A DNA stretch of 64,000 bases from Sabellastarte sp. h YS-2021. Its lineage: Eukaryota; Annelida; Polychaeta; Sabellida; Sabellidae. Where the stretch lies: contig OZ024933.1 in NCBI GenBank assembly GCA_964017235.1, forward strand, positions 6,017,962-6,081,961. The letters run 5' to 3'. This document shows, in pieces, positions 12,541-22,045 of this stretch (its first letter is position 1; each line of letters starts with the position of its first letter). Position numbers and translations under genes: made by a program. The notes under the pieces are model-generated. The model ran no database searches. It was not told the origin of the DNA and was given only the letters and a program-made list of their open reading frames with translations.

Positions 12541-13540
12541 AAGTGCTTATAACTCATTTATTATTGGTCCTAGAGGTTTCGAATGGAAAACCAACCTATA
12601 GAAAATCATGGGCTGGGAATCTTTTGGTGTGGTCGGATTTGACCTGGGACCCCTCCTTCAAGGGCAGTTGAGGATAGCCAAACTTACAATTGCTTAGAAC
12701 TCGCTTATTATTGGTCCTACAAGTTTGGGATGGTAAACAAGCTACAGGAAATCATGGGCTGGGAATTTTTTTGTGTGGTCGAATTTGACCTTGGACCCCC
12801 TCCTTCCAGGTCAAACGAAGATAGCCAAACTTAAAGTGCTTATAACTCGCGTATTATTGGTCTTGGAGGTTTGGGATGGTAAACCAACATATAGGAAATC
12901 ATGGGCTGGGATTCTTTTGGTGTGGTCAGATTTGACCTGGGACCCCTCCTTCAAGGGCAGTTGAGGATAGCCAAACTTACAATTGCTTAGAACTCGCTTA
13001 TTATTGGTCCTACAAGTTTGGGATGGTAAACAAGCTACAGGAAATCATGGGCTGGGAATTTTTTTGTGTGGTCGGATTTGACCTTGGACCCCCTCCTTCC
13101 AGGTCAAACGAAGATAGCCAAACTTAAAGTGCTTATAACTCGCATATTATTGGTCTTGGAGGTTTGGGATGGTAAACCAACATATAGGAAATCATGGGCT
13201 GGGATTCTTTTGGTGTGGTCAGATTTGACCTGGGACCCCTCCTTCAAGGGCAGTTGAGGATAGCCAAACTTACAATTGCTTAGAACTCGCTTATTATTGG
13301 TCCTACAAGTTTGGGATGGTAAACAAGCTACAGGAAATCATGGGCTGGGAATTTTTTTGTGTGGTCGGATTTGACCTTGGACCCCCTCCTTCAAGGTCAA
13401 ACAAGGATAGCCAAACTTAAAAAGTGCCTATAACTCACTTATTATTGGTCCGAGAGGTTTGGGATGGTAAACCATCCTAAATTCTTTGGCTGGGAATCTT
13501 TTGGTATGGTCAGATTTGACCTTTGGACCCCTTCTTCATG
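11580..13540 (+). repeat. satB array of E2, including a 293-bp dimer
   Basis: About 13 monomers of about 147 bp. Between about 12650 and 13400 two distinguishable monomers alternate as a 293-bp dimer repeated about 2.5 times: identical 63-codon frames begin at 12773 and 13066. No gene. Confidence 0.85.
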
Positions 13541-14002
13541 GTGGAACGAGGATATTGCATTTATAGTATTTCTTTAAATATTTTAACCTACTTTTTACCC
13601 TTAAACAATTACCTTGTTACTTTATTTCATAATACCATTTGCAGGGCACAACTTTTTTGTCGTTTTCTTCTGTCAGCTTCGGAATATCTTTCGAACATGC
13701 TGTTCAGTTACCATTTACTGTATTTCTGTACAGCCCTTTCCCTGATAATTATGCTTTCCTCTCATTATCACCATCACAAATCAAAAACATTCAGTCAGCT
13801 GACACAGTGCCCGTTCACGGGCACTCTCCTCTTGTCTTCTGTCAGCTTCGGAATTTCTTTCGAACTTGCTGTTCAGTTACCATTTACTGTATTTCTGTAC
13901 AGCCCTTTTCCTGATAATTATTCTGTCCTGTAATCACCTTCACAAATCAAAAACACTCAGTCAGCTGACACAGTGCCCGTTCACGGGCACTCTCCTCTTG
14001 TT
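13541..14002 (+). other. Right terminal region of E2 with duplicated terminus
   Basis: After a unique tail (GGGCACAACTTTTTTGTC), a module of about 168 bp occurs twice in tandem (about 13667-13834 and 13835-14002). Each copy begins TCTTCTGTCAGCTTCGGAAT and ends with AGTCAGCTGACA, the hairpin GTGCCCGTTCACGGGCAC (7-bp stem, 4-nt loop) and TCTCCTCTTG. The 136-codon frame at 13523-13933 only reads through this repeat. Confidence 0.8.
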
Positions 14003-14337
14003 ACCTTATATTGAGGAAAAATCATTTTTGCATACATAAAAACATCTCGCGAAAGCCACTTCCATTTACAAGTTATCACTCATGTACGCCCACGAATAAT
14101 ATTTTCAATGCACAGAACAAGCATACGAAATACCGGATTTCGTTTCGTTTCAAAGTCCCGGTAACCGGTTTTGATTTCTGTAACGATGCCACCACTATTA
14201 TTACGTGCCCGGGTGCTTGGTGAAGTATATGCTCTCTAAGTTTGAATATTTTTAAAGTTGTGCAGTTTCCTTCTTCTGACGATATTTGTGATTTTACCGT
14301 TTCCATGAAATGTAGCTCTTTGTACAGTTTGTGGCCC
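14003..14337. other. Unique spacer
   Basis: About 335 bp of non-repetitive sequence between two elements, with no convincing gene or RNA. Contains CCCGGTAACCGG-type palindromic runs. Probably host intron DNA if RFC5 extends left. Confidence 0.5.
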
Positions 14338-14751
14338 TAATTAAGCGTCCCTTGAAAAGGGGACGCTTATTGGTTTCACCCCCGGTTTTCAGTCAGCCGC
14401 CGCCGCCGCCGCAGCCGCCGCCGCATTATCGTCTCCCTTGAATATCTCCCTTGTTATTAGGCCTATCCAAATGATATGTGGCAGTGTTCTTCTATAGACG
14501 TGGGGAAATTTTTTGACAGGCATAAATTTGACCTTTGACCTTTATGAAGGTCACATCAAAAATTCAAAAAAAAATTTACTTCCTTTTCACTAGATTTCCT
14601 CAGAAAGTACTGCGTGTGGGTCAACCAAATTTGGTATGCACATTCCTGAGGGAAGAATCTAGGCGCCAGTCGATATTGGGATCAGTCGGGCCATAATTGA
14701 CCGATTGACGGGTGATTGATTATAAGTTCATAAAAATTTTGCTAAGATTAA

Positions 14752-17387
14752 ACCTTGAACTCGCTTATTATTGGTCGTAGAGGTTTGGGATGGTATACCA
14801 ACATATAGGAAATCATGTGCTGGGAATCTTCTGGTGTGGTCAGATTTGACCTTGAGCCCCTCGTTCAAGGTCAAGCGAGGATAGGCAAAGTTTAAAGTGC
14901 TTATAACTCACTTATTATTGGTCCTAGAGGTTTGGGATGGTATACCAACATATAGGAAACCATGGGCTGGGAATCTTTTGGTGTGGTCAGATTTGACCTT
15001 GGACGTCTCCTTCAAGGTCAAACGAGGATAGGCAAACTGAAAAGTGCTTATAACTCGCTTGTTATTAGTCCTAGAGGTTTGGGATGGTATACCAACATAT
15101 AGGAAATCATGTGCTGGGAATCTTCTGGTGTGGTCGCATTTGACCTTGGGCCCCCCCTTCAAGGTCAAACGAGCATAGCCAAACTTAAAAGTACTTATAA
15201 CTCGCTTATTATTGGTCGTAGAGCTTTGGGATGGTATACCTACATATAGGAAATCATGTGCTGGGAATCTTCTGATGTGGTCGGATTTGACCTTGGGCCT
15301 CTCGTTCAAGGTCAAACGAGGATAGCCAAACTTAAAAGTGCTTATAACTCGCTTATTATTGGTCGTAGAGCTTTGGGATGGTATACCGACATGTAGAAAA
15401 TCATGGGCTGGGAATCTTCTGGTGTGGTTGCATTTGACCTTGGGCCCCTCCTTCAAGGTCAAACGAGCATAGGCAAAGTTTAAAGTGCTTATAACTCGCT
15501 TATTATTGGTCCTAGAGGTTTGGGATGGTATACCAACATATAGGAAATCATGTGCGGGGAATCTTCTGGTGTGGTCGGATTTGACCTTGGGCCCATCCTT
15601 CAAGGTCAAACGAGGATAGCCAAACTTAAAAGTCCTTATAACTCGCTTATTATTGGTCGTAGAGCTTTGGGATGGTATACCGACATATAGGAAATCATGT
15701 GCTGGGAATCTTCTGGTGTGGTCGCATTTGACCTTGGGCCCATCGTTCAAGGTCAAACGAGGATAGCCAAACTTAAAAGTACTTATAACTCGCTTATTAT
15801 TGGTCGTAGAGCTTTGGGATGGTATACCTACATATAGGAAATCATGTGCTGGGAATCTTCTGGTGTGGTTGGATTTGACCTTGGGCCTCTCGTTCAAGGT
15901 CAAATGAGGATAGCCAAACTTAAAAGTGCTTATAACTCGCTTATTATTGGTCGTAGAGCTTTGGGATGGTATACCTACATATAGGAAATCATGTGCTGGG
16001 AATCTTCTGGTGTGATCGCATTTGACCTTGGGCCCATCCTTCAAGGTCAAACGAGGATAGCCAAACTTAAAAGTACTTATAACTCGCTTATTATTGGTCG
16101 TAGAGCTTTGGGATGGTATACCTACATATAGGAAATCATGTGCTGGGAATCTTCTGATGTGGTCGGATTTGACCTTGGGCCTCTCGTTCAAGGTCAAACG
16201 AGGATAGCCAAACTTAAAAGTGCTTATAACTCGCTTATTATTGGTCGTAGAGCTTTGGGATGGTATACCGACATATAGGAAATCGTGCTGGGAATCATCT
16301 GGTGTGGTTGCATTTGACCTTGTGCCTCTCGTTCAAGGTCAAACAAGGATAGCCAAACTTAAAAGTGCTTATAACTCGCTTATTATTGGTCGTAGAGCTT
16401 TGGGATGGTAGACCAACATATAGGAAATCATGTGCAGGGAATCTTCTGGTGTGGTCAGATTTGACCTTGGGCCCCTCCTTCAAGGTCAACCGTGGATAGG
16501 CAAAGTTTAAAGTGCTTATAACTCGCTTATTATTGGTCTTAGAGGTTTGGGATGGTATACCAATATGTAGGAAACCATGGGCTGGGAATCTTTTGGTGTG
16601 GTCAGATTTGACCTTGGGCCTCTCCTTCAAGGTCAAACGAGGATAGCCAAACTGAAAAGTGCTTATAACTCGCTTATTATTAGTCCTAGAGGTTTCGGAT
16701 GGTATACCAACATGTAGGAAATCATGTGCTGGGAATCTTCTGGTGTGGTCGCATTTGACCTTGGGCCCCCCCTTCAAGGTCAAACGAGCATAGCCAAACT
16801 TAAAAGTGCTTATAACTCGCTTATTATTGGTCCTAGAGCTTTGGGATGGTATACCAACATATAGGAAATCATGGGCTGGGAATGTTTTGGTGTGGTCGGA
16901 TATGACCTTGGGCCCCTCCTTGAAGGTCAAATGAGGATAGCCAAACATAAAAATGCTCATAACTCGCTTATTATTGGTCCTAGAGCTTTGGGATGGTAAA
17001 CCAACATGTAGGAAATCATTGGCTGGGAACCTTCTGGTGTGGTCGGATTTGAGCTTGGGCCCCACGTTCAAGGTCAAACGAGCATAGCCACACTTAAAAG
17101 TGATTAGAACTCGCTTATTATTGGTCCTAGAGGTTTGGGATGGTATACCAGCATATACAAAATCATGGGCTGGGAACCTTCTGGTGTGGTCGCATTTGAC
17201 CTTGGGCCTCTCATTGAAGGTGAAATGAGCATAGCCAAGCTTAAAAGTGGTTATAATTCGCTTATTATTGGTCCTACAGGTTTGTGATGGTATACCAGCA
17301 TATAGGAAATCATGGGCTGGGAATCTTCTGGTGTGGTCGTATTTGACCTTGGGCCTCTCGTTTAAGGTCAAACGAGCATAGCCAAAC
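14752..17387 (+). repeat. satB array of E0, left block
   Basis: About 18 monomers at 147-bp spacing (TTTGGGATGG at 14932, 15079, 15226 and onward). Because 147 is divisible by three, minus-strand frames stay open through many monomers (14908-16197, 429 codons; 16295-17407, 370 codons), giving a 49-residue repeat rich in K and R. I treat these as satellite by-products, not genes. Confidence 0.9.
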
Positions 17388-17391
17388 TTAA

Positions 17392-19157
17392 AGGTCATAG
17401 GAAACATTTTTCACAAAAATTATGAAGTTAACTTCATTCAGTAGACAAACAACCTATAAGAATGAAAATGTGGTTTATTTTAAGAAATATATGGTACAAG
17501 AGCCATAAATAGCATTATAAAAAGAAATATCACGAACGTGGAGTAAATTTATTTATTTGTTGCTTTACGTCGCGTTCAACAGCCAGGGTCATATTGCGAC
17601 GGGTAGTTTACAGGTGGAATAAACCAGTGCATAGTGCACTGTAAACCACCGGGCATCGGCAAGTAACTACCAACTTTCCAACATGAAGCGCCCGGCCCGA
17701 GATTCGAACCGGCGGCCACAGAGGTTGGAGGCGAGAACCGAACATGGAGTAAAAAGTGGACATATTGTTTTTCTCGTAGTAGATGATTGATGACGTCACA
17801 GGTTCATAATGAAGTTCCGTGTAGTTGGAGATATAGTGTATATATTTCCAAACTGAAGGAAGATAACATTTTCCTTTGCCAAAAAAGCTGACTAGCCTCT
17901 ATTTTTTCTAGATGCTGTTTTTTTCTCAAGTTTTACCTAACTTTTAATCACTGACAGTTCTAACAAACACAGATATACTGTAAGTAGGCTTGTCTTGGAA
18001 TGCAGAAAGCGTAAACATATGTATGAGATTTTGCCTCCTTCCATCATTTTTTTCCAGGTTTTTAAACTGTGATGAGAAAGTAGCCTTTCAAGTTAGATAA
18101 ATTTACACAATACACAAAACTAAGAATCTCTTGATAAATTCAAAAGTGGTCATTTGAACTTAATGGATACTGTTTTTTTGCCTTTAATCACCGGCATTTC
18201 TATCAAGAAAAGGCATGATGTAAAGTGAAATCAAAATACACAATTTGTTTTCATTTGCATCAATAATTTATAAAAGCATGCTGTTGTAGTCAAATTTATT
18301 GAATTTATTCTGAAAGAATCATGTTTGAAGTTCTAACTTTTACATTATCAGTTTATGAAATAATTCAGTATATGAGTTTTCCTTAAGATATTAGTTCAGT
18401 ATTTCTTGGCCTTAAGTTTGGATAAATTAAAGTTTTGGAAATTAGTTGGTGACATTTTATTCTCAATTTAAGCCTTTGTTGAGACCAAAAAAAAGGATAT
18501 GTGTTTAGGGGAACTGTAATCAACACTAGATGGCTAGACGCATTATGTATACTATGAAAGCAGTATTGTTTACAGTTTTGATGGGAAAGTAATTTGGGGA
18601 ACATATATGATTTATCCTTGCTTGAGGCCCAGTTCTAAAGACATTTATGTTGTATTTATTTCATCTCCTGGCAATAGTGTTTTCAAAATTGAAAAAAATA
18701 ACTATCAAAATTGAACCTGGTTGACTGCATTGTTTGGTGATTTTTATGCAACTTGCTTAATACCTCTCTAAATATTTTTTATTTGAGAACAAAAATAAAA
18801 GATGTTCTGAAGGCTATTTCAAAAATTTACTGTGGCAGACTGATGTCTTATAAACAAATAAACTTCATAAAAACACATTATGCAATCTTTTAAATATATA
18901 TGTATGTATTAAAAGGCTTACGGAAATAATAGTTTGTTTACATTGTCATGAACCTGTGACGTCAAGGCTAGTATTTTCTACTGGAGTTGTCAAGTAAAAA
19001 ATAATGGCGACAGTTGTAAAAATCTTGAAAAAACAGCCAGAAAGTGATTGAATATACCATGTAACCTTGTCCAGACGCATCTTTTTTTCACAGAAATTGA
19101 ACTTACATATGTATATGTAATCACTAATGAATGATTTGAAAATAGTTCCCATGACCT
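17392..19157. mobile_element. TTAA-flanked DNA transposon (non-autonomous, 1766 bp)
   Basis: TTAA target duplications flank it at 17388-17391 and 19158-19161; removing the element and one TTAA restores an intact satB monomer (ACTTAAAAGTGC). Terminal inverted repeats: left AGGTCATAGGAAACATTTTT, right (reverse complement) AGGTCATGGGAACTATTTTC. An inner inverted pair TGACGTCACAGGTTCAT lies at 17791-17807 and 18948-18964. TTAA specificity is typical of piggyBac-type elements, but the termini do not begin with the usual CCC, so the superfamily is uncertain. No transposase frame. Confidence 0.8.
17548..17738 (-). mobile_element. tRNA-derived SINE inside the TTAA transposon
   Basis: Minus-strand SINE with a clean B box (GGTTCGAATCTC read on the minus strand, plus 17697-17715), a body shared with other copies in the window, and a T-rich (minus-strand A-rich) tail at its left. 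Target duplication CGAACRTGGAGTAAA at 17533-17547 and 17739-17753 with one mismatch. Confidence 0.85.
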
Positions 19158-19161
19158 TTAA

Positions 19162-20645
19162 AAGTGCTTATAACTCGCTTATTATTGGTCCTAGAGGTAT
19201 GGGATGGTATACCAACATGTAGGAAATCATGGGCTGGGAATCTTCTGGTGTGGTCGGATTTGACCTTGGGCCCCTCCTTCAAGGTCAAACGAGCATAACG
19301 AAACATAAAAGTGCTTATAACTCGCTTATTATTGGTCCTAGAGGTTTGGGATGGTAAACCAACCTATAGGAAATCATGGGCTAGGAATCTTTTGGTGTGG
19401 TCAGATTTGACCTTGGGCCTCTTCTTCAAGGTCAAACAAGCATAGCCAAACTTAAAAGTGTTTATAACTCGCTTATTATTGGTCCTAGAGGTTTGGGATG
19501 GTATACCAACATGTAGGAAATCAAGGGCTGGGAATCTTCTGGTGTGGTCGCATTTGACCTTGGGCCCCTCCTTCAAGGTCAAACGAGGATAGGCAAAGTT
19601 TTAAGTGCTTATAACTCGCTTATTATTGGTCCTAGAGGTTTGGGATGGTATACCAACATATAGCAAACCATGGGCTGGGAATCTTTTGGTGTGGTCGGAT
19701 TTGACCTTGGGCCTCTCTTTCAAGGTCAAATGAGCATAGCCAAACTTAAAAGTGCTTATAACTTGCTCATTATTGGTCCTAGAGCTTTGGGATGGTATAC
19801 CAACATATAGGAAGTCATGGGCTGGGAATCTTTTGGTGTGGTCGGATTTGACCTTGGGCCTCTTCTTCAAGGTGAAACGAGCATAGCCAAACTTAAAAGT
19901 GCTTATAACTCACTTATTATTGGTCCCAGAGGTTTGGGATGGTATACCAACATACAGTAAATCATGTGCTGGGAATCTTCTGATGTGGTCGGATTTGACC
20001 TTGGGCCCCTCCTTCAAGGTCAAACGAGTATAGCCAAACTTAAAAGTGCTTATAACTCGCTTATTATTGGTTCTAGAGGTTTGTGATGGTATACCAACAT
20101 ATAGGAAATCATGGGCTGGGAATCTTTTGGTGTGGTCGGATTTGACCTTGGGCCTCTTCTTCAAGGTCAAACGAGGATAGCCAAACTTAAAAGTGCTTAT
20201 AACTCGCTTATTATTTGTCCTAGAGGATTGGGATGGTATACCAACATATAGGGAATCATGTGCTGGGAATCTTCTGGTGTGGTCGCATTTGACCTTGGGC
20301 CTCTCATTCAAGGTCAAATGAGCATAGCCAAACTGAAAAGTGCTTATAACTCGCTTATTATTGGTCCTAGAGGTTTTGGATGGTATACAAACATATAGGA
20401 AATCATGGGCTGGGAATCTTTTGGTGTTGTCCGATTTGACCTTGGGCCTCTCCTTCAAGGTCAAACGAGCATAGCCAAACTTAAAAGTTTGATAACTCGA
20501 TTATTATTAGTCCTAGAGGTTTGGGATGTGAAACCAACATGTAGAAAATCATGTGCTGGGAATCTTCTGGTGTGGACGGATTTGACCTTGGGCCTCTCAT
20601 TCAAGGTCAAACGAGCATAGCCAAACCTAAACATGCTTCTTCTAC
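19162..20645 (+). repeat. satB array of E0, right block
   Basis: About ten 147-bp monomers continuing the array after the TTAA insertion. Minus-strand frames (for example 19910-20464) are again repeat artefacts. Confidence 0.9.
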
Positions 20646-20690
20646 TTTGCAGCTTAAAAGACACAGTCAGCTGATACAGAACCTGTTCAC

Positions 20691-20864
20691 AGGCACTGAT
20701 TGCTTTTTTCGTTTTAAGATCACTCTTGTGACCCTAACATGATCCTTTCAGGAGAATTTCTCTTCACCAATAACATTTACCTCTTCACATTGGTCCTTTA
20801 GCATTTCTTATAAAACTTAAAAGCTGTAGGGACGCTTTGTTTTTGTGTACAAAAACTTTTGTCT
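20691..20864. other. Spacer between E0 and the LINE
   Basis: Short unique segment; nothing recognised. Confidence 0.4.
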
Positions 20865-21013
20865 AGTTCTAATTCTAATAGCACTTTTATAGCGCTTAAT
20901 CTGTCAAAAGACGGATTCTAAGGCACATCACACAAAAACATTGGTTCAATATTCAAAAACCAGAGACATTGCAGGGGTCAGCACCACGGAGAAAGCAGAA
21001 GGAGATTGGAAAT

Positions 21014-21584
21014 TTAGGGTGGGTATGCTTTTCCAAACAGGTATGACTTCAACTTTGACCTGAAAGAGGCAAGTGAGTTTGCAGAGCGGACCTCATCAGG
21101 AAGGTCATTCCAAATCATAGGTGTGTCATACGCAAAACTGAGTCCAAAATGTTTTCGAGACTTGAAAACTGAAGCAAAGTGGGGAACCTCAAGAAATATG
21201 CCATCAGATTGACTTCGACGTGTGTTATATGCACTATGTCGGGGAATCAGGAAGGGTTCAAAGTATTTGGGGTTACCACTGTGTAGGAACTTATATACGA
21301 GCATGGCAGTCTTAAAGATAGAACGGTACTTAATCATCAACCAATGTAGTGCTTTTCTAACTGGAGTGATGTGTGAATACTTGGTGGTGTTGGCAACAAT
21401 TCTGGCAAGGCTATTCTGAACACATTGAAGTTTGCGCAGATCTAGAACTGAGAGACCTCTGAACAGAGAGTTACAGTAATCAAGTTGACTTCCGACCAGA
21501 GCATTGGCAGCCATAAGAGCCGCTTCATGTGTCAGATGTCCTCGGAGTCGCTTAAGATCCCGGACATGAGCAAAACAAGCCTTT
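21014..21584 (-). CDS. LINE C-terminal segment downstream of the insertion
   Basis: Continues the LINE protein: KACFAHVRDLKRLRGHL, QLDYCNSLFRGL, HWLMIKYRSIFKT, NTRRSQSDG, IWNDLPDEVRS and a terminal KSYLFGKAYPP, the usual C-terminal block of CR1/L2 reverse transcriptases. It is separated from the main frame by the inserted repeat. The open frame begins artificially inside that insertion (to 21757). Confidence 0.88.
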
Positions 21585-22036
21585 GTAGTGGGAAGGGAGA
21601 GATTATTGATTGGTTCTGCTGCGTCTCGAACTTGCAGCCTTCTGATTACACACAGATATAAACACAAGTCTAGCTCTTTAACCAGCTGAGCTAAAGGGGA
21701 ATCCCCGGAAGCCCAGGTATTAATAGAACTGACATATGTGAGGATATTACATACCACCCCTCCAAGGAAAGACCTGTCCTCAGGTCTTACATGACTACGT
21801 TATTACACTTTACTCGCTTGGCTTTGAGAGGGAAGGATCTTTTAGGCATCTCACCATGTAGTGGGAAGGGAGAGATTATTGATTGGTTCTGCTGCGTCTC
21901 GAACTTGCAGCCTTCTGATTACACACAGATATAAACACAAGTCTAGCTCTTTAACCAGCTGAGCTAAAGGGGAATCCCCGGAAGCCCAGGTATTAATAGA
22001 ACTGACATATGTGAGGATATTACTCCCCTTTGTAAA
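21585..22036 (-). mobile_element. Insertion with two 166-bp tRNA-like direct repeats
   Basis: Near-identical 166-bp segments at about 21586-21751 and 21857-22023 flank about 105 bp. On the minus strand each holds a tRNA-like head: CTTTAGCTCAGCTGGTTAAA (A box) and GCTGCAAGTTCGAGAC (B box). Flanking sequences AGCAAAACAAGCCTT and AGCAAATCAGACCTT match at 12 of 15 bases, compatible with an aged retroposition duplication. Either a tandem SINE dimer or a small element with terminal direct repeats; the sequence does not decide. Confidence 0.65.
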
Positions 22037-22045
22037 CAAAGCAAA

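Larger units (their letters stand above)
1835..14002 (+). mobile_element. Composite satellite-bearing element E2 (about 12.2 kb)
   Basis: Complete copy of the family. Order: left end with GTCAGCTGAC palindromes (1842-1868), GC-rich alternating segment, about 400 bp unique, satA array of roughly 60 monomers (about 2250-11575), satB (about 11580-13540), unique tail, and a right end with AGTCAGCTGACA followed by hairpin GTGCCCGTTCACGGGCAC. Palindromic GTCAGCTGAC at both ends plus a right-end hairpin is the terminal style of Helentron-type rolling-circle elements that carry internal tandem repeats in oysters (established for that group; its application here is inference). No transposase frame is present, so it would depend on an autonomous partner. 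Inverted E3 confirms the order of parts. Confidence 0.75.
14338..20690 (+). mobile_element. Composite element E0, satB only, interrupted
   Basis: Left end is a strong hairpin, AAGCGTCCCTTGAAAAGGGG plus ACGCTT (14343-14368), then a GCC-repeat-rich stretch and about 350 bp unique sequence containing TGACCTTTGACCT. satB follows in two blocks separated by a TTAA-flanked insertion. The right end (about 20653-20690) is CACAGTCAGCTGATACAG plus a weaker hairpin and GGCACTGATTGC, recognisably the same terminus as E2 and E3. The left terminus differs from that of E2, so this may be a related subfamily or two elements that met within satB. Confidence 0.6.

Noticed and set aside
1-13540. CRISPR-like array
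   Set aside because: Repeats are contiguous satellite monomers with no unique spacers, and the context is eukaryotic.
13523-13933. 136-codon plus frame
   Set aside because: It is a reading of the duplicated right terminus of E2; no domain.
14908-17407. 429- and 370-codon minus-strand frames as protein genes
   Set aside because: They consist only of the 147-bp satellite read in one frame; the same monomers elsewhere are closed and there is no start context or domain.
21620-21740. Genuine tRNA gene on the minus strand
   Set aside because: A and B boxes are present, but the sequence is duplicated inside a mobile insertion and I could not fold a full cloverleaf with a matched acceptor stem.
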